This document shows, piece by piece, positions 7,880 to 17,315 of a stretch of 64,000 nucleotides of DNA; the first letter of the stretch is position 1; every line of letters begins with the position of its first letter. The notes under the pieces are model-generated. The model had not been told where the DNA came from, did not search any database, and saw nothing but the letters and a program-made list of their open reading frames with translations. The position numbers and the translations under genes are program-made. Source of the DNA: an uncultured Microcaldota archaeon (GTDB lineage: Archaea > Micrarchaeota > Micrarchaeia > Norongarragalinales > CAINOH01); assembly GCA_903851445.1 (NCBI GenBank), contig CAINOH010000009.1, positions 149,908 through 213,907 on the forward strand, in the 5' to 3' direction.

Positions 7880-9217
7880 ATGGACATGCTTACCCGGCTT
7901 CTTGAAAAAAACAAGGCAAGCGAACTTGACCGCGTGTCAGTAAAGACCTCGGATGGCATGCGGCTTGAGGGCCTTGTGATGCCGCGAATCGAGTACGGCG
8001 ACACCGACTGCCTCATACTCAAGCTCGACTCGGGCTACAATGCGGGAATCGCTGCGGGTAAAATAGTCGAGATGAGAACGATTGCGAAAGCCGGGGCGGC
8101 AGCAAAGAAGGCCGCAAAACCAAAAGGCCGCGCGGGCCCTGCCTCAAACAGCCTTCCGCAAATCGCAATGATTGCAACCGGCGGCACCATCGCGTCAGTC
8201 ATCGACTACGCAACAGGCGGAGTGCACGGAAAGCTTGATGCGGAAGACATTGCGGCGGCCATTCCCGCACTTTCAAGTCACGTGCAAATCTCCGCGTTCC
8301 ACTCGCCGTTCCGGGTATTCTCTGAGGACATGACACATCGCGAGTGGCAAAAGATTGCCGAGATTGCCGCAAAGGAACTTGAAAACGGGGAAACCCGCGG
8401 GGCGATAGTCACCCACGGCACGGACACGCTGCACTTTACAGCGGCTGCACTTTCGTTCATGCTTTCAGAATACAAAAAACCGATTGCGCTTGTGGGAGCG
8501 CAGCGTTCCCCTGATAGGGGAAGCTTTGACGGGATAATGAACCTGACCTGCGCCGCAACGTATGCCACTAGCGACATTGGCGAAAAGGCAATCGTGATGC
8601 ACGCGACAACAAACGACGACTACTGCTATGCAAGCCGCGGAACGAAGGTGCGAAAGCTCCACTCGTCAAGAAGGGACGCGTTCCAGCCGGTGAATGATGC
8701 CGCGCTTGCGAAAATCTGGCCCGACGGGAAAATCGAGAAGACAAATGCAAGCATTGTAAAACGCCAGGAGACACCGGACGCAAAACCACTTGTGGGATTC
8801 GAGCCCAAGGTCGCAATAGTCAAAATGTATCCGTCAAGCGACCCCGAAATCCTTGACTACTATATTTCAAAAAAATACAAGGGAATAATCATCGAGGGAA
8901 CCGGCCTGGGCCACGTGTCAACCAACCCGCTTCGCAAGGAGAACTGCTGGCTGCCAAACGTCAGGGCGGCAACCGGTGCGGGCGCGCACGTCTGCATGAC
9001 CACACAATGCATCCATGGAAAGGCCAATCCCTTCGTCTATTCCGCGGGCAGGCTGCTTTCACAGGCAGGCGTACAATACCTATCAGATATGCTCACTGAA
9101 ACGGCCTATGTCAAGCTCGGCTGGGCGCTTGGCCAGAAGAAGAACGCAAAGGACGTTGCCGAGCTGATGGCGACAAACGTCGCAGGCGAGTACAACGAAA
9201 GACACGAATATTACTAG
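7880..9217 (+). CDS. gatD: Glu-tRNA(Gln) amidotransferase subunit D
   Basis: GatD is the asparaginase-like subunit that releases ammonia from glutamine or asparagine for conversion of Glu-tRNA(Gln) to Gln-tRNA(Gln) by GatE. The 445-residue protein has the archaeal N-terminal beta-barrel (about 1-85), then the L-asparaginase fold with catalytic threonine loop ATGGTIAS, the Thr-Asp pair in HGTDTLHFTA and the lysine-containing region GAQRSPDRGSFDG. It precedes gatE by 35 nt in the same direction. GltX (19555) and tRNA-Gln(CUG) (44441) in the same window fit the indirect route, and no glutaminyl-tRNA synthetase is seen. Confidence 0.95.
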   Translation: MDMLTRLLEKNKASELDRVSVKTSDGMRLEGLVMPRIEYGDTDCLILKLDSGYNAGIAAGKIVEMRTIAKAGAAAKKAAKPKGRAGPASNSLPQIAMIATGGTIASVIDYATGGVHGKLDAEDIAAAIPALSSHVQISAFHSPFRVFSEDMTHREWQKIAEIAAKELENGETRGAIVTHGTDTLHFTAAALSFMLSEYKKPIALVGAQRSPDRGSFDGIMNLTCAATYATSDIGEKAIVMHATTNDDYCYASRGTKVRKLHSSRRDAFQPVNDAALAKIWPDGKIEKTNASIVKRQETPDAKPLVGFEPKVAIVKMYPSSDPEILDYYISKKYKGIIIEGTGLGHVSTNPLRKENCWLPNVRAATGAGAHVCMTTQCIHGKANPFVYSAGRLLSQAGVQYLSDMLTETAYVKLGWALGQKKNAKDVAELMATNVAGEYNERHEYY

Positions 9218-9252
9218 TGTTACCGATGGACGATTGCTAAGAGTGATTTTGC

Positions 9253-11139
9253 TTGGAAAAACTCGACATCAAGTGCGGCATTGAAATCCACCAGCGGCTC
9301 GCCACGAAGCACAAGCTGTTCTGCGGCTGCCGGACGGTGCTTGATGACGCGCCGATAAAGGCAAGGGTGCGGCGCAGGCTTGCGGCGGTGTCCGGCGAGC
9401 TTGGCGCTTTGGACCCTGCAGCCAGCTTTGAGGCTGGCCGGAAGCGCGAGTTCGAGTATCACCTGCCTGAAAATTCCGCGTGCCTTGTCGAGACCGACGA
9501 GGAGCCGCCTTTTGAACTGAACCGCGACGCGCTCGAGACCGCGCTCCTGGTTGCGAAGATGTTCCACTCGAAAGTCGTTGATGAAATCTTCGTAATGAGA
9601 AAGACGGTAGTTGACGGCAGCGCCACGAGCGGATTCCAGCGCACCGCACTTGTCGCGCTCGGCGGCTACGTGGAAACTTCTTTTGGAAAGGTCGGGATAC
9701 AGACGGTTTGCATCGAGGAGGAAAGCTCGGGAATCGTTGCCAATTCCGATGCAAATAACCCGGATGCGAAAAACCCAAATGCAGTCACCTACAGGCTCGA
9801 TCGCCTGGGCATTCCCCTTGTCGAAATCGCAACAGACCCGGACATCAAAAGCGGGGCGCAGGCAAAGGAAGTTGCGCTGAAAATAGGCACGATGCTACGC
9901 TCAACCGGAAAGGTGCAGCGTGGAATCGGCACCATCCGGCAGGACCTGAACGTGTCGGTGTCCGGCGGGAACCGTGTCGAGGTAAAGGGCGCGCAGGAAC
10001 TCGACGTCCTTGACAAGCTGGTGGACAATGAAGCGGAGAGGCAGGCTGCCGTTGCCGCACTTGCAAGGAAGGCGCCGAAGAAGGTTGGGGCCGCAGAAAT
10101 TGTCGATGTTACTGCATTGTTTTCAAGGGCAACTGCGCCGTTCATAAAAAAAACGATTTCGTTCGGGGCGACTGCAACAACCAATTCGCCTAAAGCGACT
10201 GTTGCCGCAGGCGCTTTCGCCATCCGCATATCTGGTTTTTCCGGCCTCCTTGGCACTGAACTTATGGAAAACCACCGCTTCGGCACCGAGCTTTCCGCAT
10301 ATGCAAAGGCAGCTGCCGGAGTCGGCGGCATAATCCACTCCGACGAGGATTCGGAAGCAAAATATGGCATCACAAAAGAAGCTGCAAACGAAATCGCCAG
10401 GGCCGTAGGCTGCAAGAAAGACGACGCCTGGGTTGCGGTTGTTGCGGACAGGCACAAGGCAGGCCGCGCGCTTGATGCCGTTGCCTGGCGGGCCGGCCTT
10501 GCGCACGAAGGAGTTGTAAAGGAGACACGGAAGGCTGTTGGTGAATGGACGGAGTATATGCGGCCGCTTCCGGGCAGCGCGAGGATGTACCCCGAGACCG
10601 ACGTGCCACCGGTTGCGGTAACTTCGAGGATGCTTGACGCGATCGAGATTCCAAAAACGTTCGAGGAAAAAACAGTGCAATACCAGAAGGAATACGGGCT
10701 TTCTGCTGAGATGGCCTCGCGGATTGCACGGGATTACTCCGAACAGTTTAACACTTATGCCGAAATCCGCGATATTGACGCGAACTTCGTCGCAACCACG
10801 CTTGCTGAGACAATGACTGCGGTTCGCAGGAAGGGCGCGGACACTTCGAAGCTTTCGCAGGCCGCGCTTGCGGGTTTCTTTGAGCTGTATGCGCAAAAGA
10901 AGTTCACAAAGTCAGCGGCACCGCTAATCCTTGAGGGCTTGTGCTCTGGCAAAAGCCTGGCGGCCGTTCTTTCTGCCGGGCTCGCAAGGCTTTCCAAAAA
11001 AGAGGTGGCCGAGCTTGTTGCAAGAAAGAGAAAGGAAAAGCCCGGCGTTGCCGCAAACGTGCTCTTTGCTGAAATCATACGCGACAACCGACTGACCGCC
11101 GACCCCGTCGACCTGTCCCTTGCCGTCGGAACCAGGTAA
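9253..11139 (+). CDS. gatE: Glu-tRNA(Gln) amidotransferase subunit E
   Basis: GatE binds Glu-tRNA(Gln), phosphorylates the glutamate and transfers ammonia delivered from GatD. The 628-residue length is typical. The GatB/GatE core begins KCGIEIHQRL, with IGTIRQDLNVSV and RVEVKGAQ further in. The middle carries the AspRS-like insertion that separates archaeal GatE from bacterial GatB, and the C-terminus is the helical YqeY-like tail (LSKKEVAELV). The start is TTG at 9253, since the conserved protein begins directly there. Co-transcribed with gatD. Confidence 0.95.
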   Translation: MEKLDIKCGIEIHQRLATKHKLFCGCRTVLDDAPIKARVRRRLAAVSGELGALDPAASFEAGRKREFEYHLPENSACLVETDEEPPFELNRDALETALLVAKMFHSKVVDEIFVMRKTVVDGSATSGFQRTALVALGGYVETSFGKVGIQTVCIEEESSGIVANSDANNPDAKNPNAVTYRLDRLGIPLVEIATDPDIKSGAQAKEVALKIGTMLRSTGKVQRGIGTIRQDLNVSVSGGNRVEVKGAQELDVLDKLVDNEAERQAAVAALARKAPKKVGAAEIVDVTALFSRATAPFIKKTISFGATATTNSPKATVAAGAFAIRISGFSGLLGTELMENHRFGTELSAYAKAAAGVGGIIHSDEDSEAKYGITKEAANEIARAVGCKKDDAWVAVVADRHKAGRALDAVAWRAGLAHEGVVKETRKAVGEWTEYMRPLPGSARMYPETDVPPVAVTSRMLDAIEIPKTFEEKTVQYQKEYGLSAEMASRIARDYSEQFNTYAEIRDIDANFVATTLAETMTAVRRKGADTSKLSQAALAGFFELYAQKKFTKSAAPLILEGLCSGKSLAAVLSAGLARLSKKEVAELVARKRKEKPGVAANVLFAEIIRDNRLTADPVDLSLAVGTR

Positions 11140-11165
11140 CCGCTGCGTTGCTCCAACTCACAATC

Positions 11166-11173
11166 AATTTATA
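11166..11173 (+). promoter_or_regulatory. TATA-like box of the pilus operon
   Basis: AATTTATA lies about 35 nt before the ATG at 11205, predicting a short leader of about 8 nt. It is the first promoter-like element before the run of pilus genes. Confidence 0.4.
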
Positions 11174-11204
11174 GCGCGGTTGCCCAATAGGTTGTGACAT
11201 CCTT

Positions 11205-12272
11205 ATGCCCGCACCAAGGTTTGACGAGACGGACTCCGAAGACGAGGAGGATTCCGGCCAGAAGGCCGCAAAGGCAGCCCAGGCAATCTTCGCGCAAGGC
11301 AAGGACATAGGCGAAAAATACGGCGCGGCGATACTTACGGTCCTGGTGCTTTTCGGCCTGCTTTATTTCTGGTTTGTAATCGTCCCGAAGCCGCTGACGG
11401 TCACGGTTTCCGTTATCGAGGCGGACACCGGCCTGACCATAACCGGCGCGCAAGTCTCCGCGGACTACCTTGCATCGCCGTACATATTCACCTCGGTCAA
11501 GAAAAACTTTGCCAGCCCCCAGGGCGACGGGGAATATGCGCTGCGCAACGTGCCAAGCAACACGGACAACATCACCATAAGCGTAAAAAAAAGCGGAGAT
11601 TATGAAAACGGTGGCATCGTGTTCAGCACGGGCGCCTCGGCAGACACTGCTTATGTCAAGATGTTCAAAAAGACGCAGTTGCAGATTGAAAGCAAAGTTA
11701 TCTTCGGCTCGATTGGGCCGTCGTGCACAAAATCCTTCAATGTGCCTATCAACAACACCAATATGGAAAATGACCTCGATATAGCCCTTGTCTCAACCAA
11801 CCTACCGTACTTCGTCTCTGATAAGAAAACCATAGCGGCCGGCGAGACTGCCAACGTTTCCTTCTCGATAATGACCAGTTACCCGGACTCGGACAAGAAC
11901 CCCGCATTCATAGCCGGAGAAGTGCATATCGTCGGCACGTCGAAACGCGCCGTTGTGAACCTGACGCTCACGCGAAAGCCCGAACTCCGTCTTGACTCGG
12001 CTGAAATCGTGAATAAAATCGGTGAAGTGAAGCTTGTCAAGATATCAAACGCGGGCAAGGGCAGGATAACCGGCGTGAGGCTGACTATGGACGACGCGTC
12101 AAGGGACCTCGTCGGCCTTACGGGAATAGCCGAGAACGAGGAGTTCGACCTCGAGCCGGGCCAGGTCAAGCCCGTGTACGTGACTGCCAGGACACAAGGT
12201 GAGGGGTTCATAAGCGTCGGCGCGGACTGCACGACGCCCTTGGCGCTGGCATTAAAGATAAGCGCGGACTAA
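11205..12272 (+). CDS. Membrane-anchored Ig-like domain protein of the pilus operon
   Basis: A 355-residue protein with an acidic cytoplasmic N-terminus (DETDSEDEEDSG), one membrane helix at about 41-60 and a large extracellular part. The first extracellular domain (about 65-145) looks like a carboxypeptidase-regulatory/PEGA-type beta-sandwich (ITGAQVSADYL, GEYALRNVPS). A second beta-rich domain follows. It is the first gene before the pilus ATPase, 59 nt upstream and in the same direction, so it may be an accessory or minor surface component. I do not recognise a named family. Confidence 0.6.
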   Translation: MPAPRFDETDSEDEEDSGQKAAKAAQAIFAQGKDIGEKYGAAILTVLVLFGLLYFWFVIVPKPLTVTVSVIEADTGLTITGAQVSADYLASPYIFTSVKKNFASPQGDGEYALRNVPSNTDNITISVKKSGDYENGGIVFSTGASADTAYVKMFKKTQLQIESKVIFGSIGPSCTKSFNVPINNTNMENDLDIALVSTNLPYFVSDKKTIAAGETANVSFSIMTSYPDSDKNPAFIAGEVHIVGTSKRAVVNLTLTRKPELRLDSAEIVNKIGEVKLVKISNAGKGRITGVRLTMDDASRDLVGLTGIAENEEFDLEPGQVKPVYVTARTQGEGFISVGADCTTPLALALKISAD

Positions 12273-12331
12273 GGCGGTTTTTCGTCCGAATCGGCATCCT
12301 TTTTTAGCCCTCCTTCTTAATCTAATCCGAA

Positions 12332-13903
12332 ATGGCCTATCTAGACTCTTTGCTATTGGAGGCAAAGCGCTCCGCGCCCAAGGAGGCCAAGCCTGCGGCT
12401 GATTCCGCGCCCAAGGAAGCGACTGAATCCGAACCGGCGGCTGCTGAAGATAAGGATGAAAAGCTCCTTGTCGAGACCTACGAGGACGTGCGGATTTACC
12501 GCATCCCCTCCAAGAACTGCTACTATTACGAGGTTCCCGCGCCAAGGTACTTCGGGGAAGAGCGCGCGCTCATCTACTCGCTCATCGACGTCGCGTCAAA
12601 CGTAATCAACGTGGACTCGAAAGAGGTCGTTTCGAGGGAAAAGATCGACAAGGTGTACAAGGAAAGGATTCTCGAAGTCATAGAGCAGACACCGGAGCTC
12701 AAGGTGCCCATCAACTCGCGCGAGTTCTACGCGGACGTCGTGCTCAAGGAGATGTTCGGCTTTGGCGTCATCGACAACCTGGTCAAGGACGACCGGCTTG
12801 AGGAAATCATGGTCATCGGCCCAAACAAGCCGGTCTACGTGTTCCACAGAAAGTACGAGATGATGCCCACAAACATCAGCTACTACTCCGACGACGACAT
12901 CAAGAGGCTCATCGACCGCATCGCACGCATCATCGGCCGCAGGATTGACACGCAGGTCCCGCTGCTTGACGCGCGGCTTCCTGACGGCACGAGGGTGAAC
13001 GCCACGCTGCCGCCAACCAGCATCGACGGCTCAACGCTCACACTGCGCAAGTTCCGGAAGGACCCGTACACGGTAATCGACCTTATCGGCTACAACACGC
13101 TCAACCTCGAGACTGCCGCGTTCCTGTGGATGGCAACCGACGGCATGGGCGCAAAGCCGGCGAACATCCTCATCGCTGGCGGCACGGGCTCGGGCAAGAC
13201 CACGCTTCTGAACACGCTCTGCTCGTTCGTGCCAACTACCGAGCGCATAGTGACCATAGAGGACACCGCGGAACTGAGCATCCCCCTTTCGCACCTGATC
13301 AGGTTTGAGACGCGGCCGCCCGGAATCGAGGGCACCGGCGAAATCACAATGGACATGCTGGTGAAGAACACGCTAAGGATGAGGCCCGACCGCGTCATCG
13401 TTGGCGAAATCCGCGGGGCCGAAGGCTTTACGATGTTCACCGCCATGAACACGGGGCACGACGGCTGCTTCGGCACCATCCACTCGAACTCCGCGCGAGA
13501 GACGCTCACGCGCATCACTGCGCCGCCCATCAGCGTGCCGGAGATAATGATCGGCGCGCTCACGTTCATAGTGATACAAAAGCGCATCCACGACAGGCGA
13601 AAGGGCGTCATAAGGCGCGTAACGGAGATAGCCGAGGTGACGCAGGCAAGCGACGAGAAAAGCGACATCGAGATAATCTACCAGTGGGACGCGTCAAAGG
13701 ACGTGCTCGAGCCAACCGGCGTTCCGCCGCGCTACCTGCAGACGCTGTCAAGCTACACCGGGCTGTCCCGCAACACGATCCTTGAGGAGCTTGAGGAGCG
13801 CAAGAGCATCCTTACCGACCTTAAGAACAAGGGGATGCGCAGCATGGACGAAGTGTGCAAAGAGACGCAGAGCTACACGCTCAAGAAAGCGAGGAAATTC
13901 TGA
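12332..13903 (+). CDS. tadA: Type IV pilus assembly ATPase (TadA/GspE family)
   Basis: Hexameric motor ATPase for pilus extension. The 523-residue protein has a charged Ala/Pro-rich N-terminus, then the conserved N-domain (GVIDNLVKDDRLEEIMVIGPNKPVYVF in scattered parts), Walker A GGTGSGKTT near 283, an Asp box TIEDTAELS, Walker B region RPDRVIVGEIRG and a His box GCFGTIHSNS. Two TadC-like membrane proteins and a prepilin follow directly, so this is the motor of that machine. It is paralogous to the ATPase at 518. Confidence 0.92.
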   Translation: MAYLDSLLLEAKRSAPKEAKPAADSAPKEATESEPAAAEDKDEKLLVETYEDVRIYRIPSKNCYYYEVPAPRYFGEERALIYSLIDVASNVINVDSKEVVSREKIDKVYKERILEVIEQTPELKVPINSREFYADVVLKEMFGFGVIDNLVKDDRLEEIMVIGPNKPVYVFHRKYEMMPTNISYYSDDDIKRLIDRIARIIGRRIDTQVPLLDARLPDGTRVNATLPPTSIDGSTLTLRKFRKDPYTVIDLIGYNTLNLETAAFLWMATDGMGAKPANILIAGGTGSGKTTLLNTLCSFVPTTERIVTIEDTAELSIPLSHLIRFETRPPGIEGTGEITMDMLVKNTLRMRPDRVIVGEIRGAEGFTMFTAMNTGHDGCFGTIHSNSARETLTRITAPPISVPEIMIGALTFIVIQKRIHDRRKGVIRRVTEIAEVTQASDEKSDIEIIYQWDASKDVLEPTGVPPRYLQTLSSYTGLSRNTILEELEERKSILTDLKNKGMRSMDEVCKETQSYTLKKARKF

Positions 13904-13929
13904 CGCGTTTGGGCGGATGATTAGCTGAC

Positions 13930-15045
13930 TTGGCCAACGAACGCATCGAAAAAATCCGGAAAGTGATGCAGTCGGACGAAGACCGCGACGCGCTCGACAT
14001 AGAGAAGATAATCAAGCGACTCAAGGCCGCCCAAAGCGAGGCGAAAAGGCCGGTCATAGGCGAGGGTTCGCTGCGGGAACGCCTCGAGGGAAGACCCGAA
14101 AGCGTCATTGACTTTTCCAAAACGCCCTTTGCACCGGCCGCCTCGGACCAGGCGGCGGTGCAGAAGGACTCCTTCCTGACCTTCGTGGGCAGGTTCTACG
14201 CGGCATTCCAGCGCCCCGTGTCCTGGCTTGCGAACGTTGTCTCCAAGATGCCGGGCGTGTCCGCGCTCCATGCAGACTTGGAGGCTGCTGACATCAACCT
14301 GTCGGTTGAGGCATACATCATAGCTTCAACGATAACCGGAATGATTGCGGCGTTCTTTTCGTTCCCGCTGCTGGGCTTGATCATTGCAGCCGCAAAGCTA
14401 AGCCCGGCCGTGTTCGGGTTCTGGGTGCTTCTGGCCCCCGCGGTGTTCTTCGCCACGGTGCTAGTCGCACTATACTACCCAAAGACCCTGATAACGGAGA
14501 AGACCACGCGCATCAACCGCGAGCTTCCTTTTGCGCTCCGCCACCTCTCGACCCAGATCAAGGCAGGTGTGAGCTTCCACCGCGCGCTTTCGTCCGTGAC
14601 CGCTTCGGACTATGGCGACCTTTCGCTTGAACTTAAGAAGACGCTCAAGGAGCTTGAGCGGGGAAGCAGCACCGAGGAGGCGCTCCTTAGCCTCGCAAAG
14701 AGGACGCGCTCAACTGGCCTGAAAAAGGCGATTATCCAAATCATCCGCGCGCTCAAGACCGGCGGGAACCTGTCGCAGGTCATCAACGACATTGCCGATG
14801 ACACCTCTTTCGAGTACCAGATGCGGCTGCGCGACTTCGTCGAAAAGCTCAACATAGTGAACGTGGTGTTCACGATGATTGCGGTTGTCGGCCCGGTCAC
14901 CATCACGATAATTTCGGCTGTTGCCCAGCTTCCCATGCTTGGCGGCACGCTGCCGTTCGCAATGGTGGTCGCCATGCTTGGCGCCGACGTGGCTGCGATG
15001 GTATTGATAGTGTGGTTCATAACAAAGATGGAGTCAAGCGTCTGA
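13930..15045 (+). CDS. Type II secretion F domain membrane protein (TadC-like, first copy)
   Basis: Inner-membrane platform protein of the pilus machine. The 371-residue protein has a long charged cytoplasmic N-terminus, paired membrane helices around 135-190, a cytoplasmic T2SF helical domain (LPFALRHLSTQIKAG, LKKAIIQIIRALKTGGNLSQVI) and two C-terminal membrane helices. The start is TTG at 13930, 26 nt after the ATPase stop. Archaeal pilus and archaellum operons commonly carry one or two such proteins; the next gene is the second. Confidence 0.85.
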   Translation: MANERIEKIRKVMQSDEDRDALDIEKIIKRLKAAQSEAKRPVIGEGSLRERLEGRPESVIDFSKTPFAPAASDQAAVQKDSFLTFVGRFYAAFQRPVSWLANVVSKMPGVSALHADLEAADINLSVEAYIIASTITGMIAAFFSFPLLGLIIAAAKLSPAVFGFWVLLAPAVFFATVLVALYYPKTLITEKTTRINRELPFALRHLSTQIKAGVSFHRALSSVTASDYGDLSLELKKTLKELERGSSTEEALLSLAKRTRSTGLKKAIIQIIRALKTGGNLSQVINDIADDTSFEYQMRLRDFVEKLNIVNVVFTMIAVVGPVTITIISAVAQLPMLGGTLPFAMVVAMLGADVAAMVLIVWFITKMESSV

Positions 15046-15057
15046 GGTAAGACAAGA

Positions 15058-15987
15058 ATGGACGAGCAGGAGGAGACGTTTTTCCAGAAAAAGTGGAAGG
15101 AACTCGAGGAGTTCTACGCCGGCACCGGCTACGGCATCAGCCTGCGCCAGTTCATTATGCTGATGTTCTTCCTCGCGCTTGTCGGTGTTGTGCTTACTTA
15201 CGCGCTCACCCTCCTGCTCAGGGTCGAGTCGTACACGCGCGTGATGCTGCCGCTTGTCTCGTTTTTTTCGATGCTCAGCCTCATCCTGGGCCTGCCGCTT
15301 TACATGAGGAACTCGCGGGTCTCAAAAATCGACTCGGCGCTTCCGGACGTGCTCAAGCACATCTCGTCGGTGCTGAAGGCTGGCGGGACCATCGAGAGCG
15401 CGCTTGAGGAAATCTCGGAGTCCGACTACGGCCCGATGAGCGCGGTCGTCTCGACGGGGCTGAAGCACCTGCGCGAGGGGAAGACGGTCGACGACGTCAT
15501 AATAGAGATGGCACAGGGCAGCGGCTCGAAGCTGTTCAAGCGGACCGCGAAAATCATCATCGACTCGAAAAAGTCCGGCGCCGGGCTTTCGGAGGTGCTT
15601 GAGGCGATTGCGGGTAACACGCGTGACATCATGCACATCCAGCGCGAGAGGCTCTCGCGCACCACCATGCACGTGTCGTTCCTCTACATCACTTCGCTTG
15701 TCCTTGTACCGTTCATCTTCGGCTTCACCATCGCAATAATAAAGTTCATCTCAACCGGGATGGCTGCTGCCAACATGTCGGGCAACGGCAACCTGGGCAA
15801 CTTCGACCTCCTGCTCATCGTATTCCAGATGATACTCGTCACCCTCTCAAACATCGCAGCGGGCGTAATCAGCGAGGGCAAGTACGAAAACAAGCTCATC
15901 TACATACCGTTCATGATATTCATCGCCCTTGCAGTCTATCAGGGCGGGTGGTTCCTTGGCCAGACCATGATCAAGGCGGGTGGCTGA
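15058..15987 (+). CDS. Type II secretion F domain membrane protein (TadC-like, second copy)
   Basis: The second platform protein, 309 residues, with two N-terminal helices (LRQFIMLMFFLALVGVVL), a T2SF domain (LPDVLKHISSVLKAGGTIE, KRTAKIIIDSKKSGAGL) and three C-terminal helices. It starts 12 nt after its paralogue ends and its stop is one base before the prepilin ATG. Together with the previous gene it probably forms the membrane core on which the ATPase acts. Confidence 0.85.
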   Translation: MDEQEETFFQKKWKELEEFYAGTGYGISLRQFIMLMFFLALVGVVLTYALTLLLRVESYTRVMLPLVSFFSMLSLILGLPLYMRNSRVSKIDSALPDVLKHISSVLKAGGTIESALEEISESDYGPMSAVVSTGLKHLREGKTVDDVIIEMAQGSGSKLFKRTAKIIIDSKKSGAGLSEVLEAIAGNTRDIMHIQRERLSRTTMHVSFLYITSLVLVPFIFGFTIAIIKFISTGMAAANMSGNGNLGNFDLLLIVFQMILVTLSNIAAGVISEGKYENKLIYIPFMIFIALAVYQGGWFLGQTMIKAGG

Positions 15988-15988
15988 G

Positions 15989-16114
15989 ATGGTGGAAAAG
16001 ATGCGCACGCACGGGCAGACCTCAATAGAATACCTGCTGATAATTGCGGCGGTAATCGTCTTCGTCGCATTCATAGCATTTATGGTGAAGGGCGTTGTGG
16101 CCACTGCGGGCTAG
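15989..16114 (+). CDS. Very short class III signal peptide prepilin
   Basis: A 41-residue protein whose sequence is the archaeal class III signal peptide and little else. A short basic leader (KMRTHG) is followed by QTSIEYLLIIAAVIVFVAFI. In this family a prepilin peptidase cuts just before the Q and the hydrophobic helix then forms the filament core. After processing only about 32 residues would remain, far shorter than normal pilins. It overlaps no other gene, begins one base after the TadC-like stop, and closes the pilus operon. The whole-helix filament idea is inference. Confidence 0.75.
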   Translation: MVEKMRTHGQTSIEYLLIIAAVIVFVAFIAFMVKGVVATAG

Positions 16115-16121
16115 CACGATC

Positions 16122-17174
16122 CTATGCCGGTGCGCAGTCCGCACCTTTTTTTGAGATGCCCAGGGGACCACACACGGAAAACGACGATGCCGCAAGCCCG
16201 TCCGCAACCGCATCCGCCCCGTTTTCGTAGCAGAATGCAATCACCCCGCCAAAAAAGCCAGACGATTTTGCGGCGAGGGCGCCCGCCTTCTTTGCCGCCG
16301 TGACTGCAGCAGCGCAGGATGCGGGGACCGCGCCCGATGCCGAAAGCAGCTCCTGTTCGCACTCAAGGTAAATCGCGGTCTTTTCGGCTGACGGGCTTTC
16401 CGCGGCAAGCTCCTTTGCAAGCCGAGTGGTGATTGAACTGAACGCCTCGCTTGCATTGGCGCGCTCTCCGGAAGTCATCTGCAGCGCGGTCTTTGCCCTG
16501 TTGCCCGACACGCAGGCCGCCTTGGAGAAGGCAGATATCTTCCGTGACATCTCTTCGCGCAGGTCTTTTGTGCCTGCGGGCTCCGCGTACAACAAAGTCG
16601 TGCCATCTGGCATTGCCGCGCGGGCCTTTTTGGATGCAAGCTTGACCGTGCCGTCAAGGAGAAACGAGCGCGTAAGCACGAGAGCCGAGTCCGATGCCAT
16701 CAGGCACACGTCGGCATCCATTATGCTGTCCGCCCCGGCGGTCGAGTACGCCTTTGAAAATGCGTCACGTGCGCCTTCCTTTTCGGCGTAGTAGGAAAAA
16801 ACACCAGAAAAAATGGCCGAACAGAGCGATGCCGAAAGGCCCAGCGACTCCGGCAAGGCCGGCTCCAGGGACATTGAAAAGCTGGTGTCCATCGTCTCAA
16901 GGTCTATTCCTGCAGCAACAAGGCCGGCCTTGGCTGCGCCAAGGTATTGCCGCAGCCCGCCGTCGCCCTTCACGCGGCCGTTGGGCATGAGCGAGGCAAT
17001 CGTCTGGCCGGAATACGCCACGATTTTCCCGGGCGTTTCCTGGAACGAGAAGGTGACGCTGTTGCGCTTTCCTGCGGCCTCAACAGGCAGCGAAAGCGCC
17101 TTGGCGCCGTACTCGAATGCGGCCTCGCCGGCCAAAAACACCCTTCCGGGCGCGCTTGCAAGAATCTTGTCCAT
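16122..17174 (-). CDS. mvk: GHMP kinase, probable mevalonate kinase
   Basis: Phosphorylates an isoprenoid precursor, most likely mevalonate. The 350-residue protein has the GHMP first motif near the N-terminus (SAPGRVFLAGEAAFEYG) and the ATP-binding second motif PESLGLSASLCSA near residue 110. The usual GEH of mevalonate kinase is GEA here, so the match is divergent. The ATG at 17174 puts motif 1 at residue 7, as usual. It is divergent from a prenyl diphosphate synthase and an IPP isomerase, which supports the pathway. Another GHMP kinase is possible. Confidence 0.65.
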   Translation of the reverse strand: MDKILASAPGRVFLAGEAAFEYGAKALSLPVEAAGKRNSVTFSFQETPGKIVAYSGQTIASLMPNGRVKGDGGLRQYLGAAKAGLVAAGIDLETMDTSFSMSLEPALPESLGLSASLCSAIFSGVFSYYAEKEGARDAFSKAYSTAGADSIMDADVCLMASDSALVLTRSFLLDGTVKLASKKARAAMPDGTTLLYAEPAGTKDLREEMSRKISAFSKAACVSGNRAKTALQMTSGERANASEAFSSITTRLAKELAAESPSAEKTAIYLECEQELLSASGAVPASCAAAVTAAKKAGALAAKSSGFFGGVIAFCYENGADAVADGLAASSFSVCGPLGISKKGADCAPA

Positions 17175-17315
17175 CAGTAACCACGTCTTTTGCGCTTCGC
17201 CAGAAGACGATGCAAGGGGGTTATGCAATCAACATTAATATTCCAAACTGGCATAATGTCTTTGCCTGGGGGCCGCGCCTGTTGCGCGCGTCCTTTTGGC
17301 AGCGCGGTCTGTAAG

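Noticed and set aside
7663-8022. Longer start for the ABC permease up to 8022
   Set aside because: It would run 140 nt into gatD on the other strand and the added residues are not membrane-like.
17190-17315. Longer start for the prenyl synthase
   Set aside because: The added part is Arg/Cys-rich with no family resemblance, and GTG 17316 gives a typical N-terminus.
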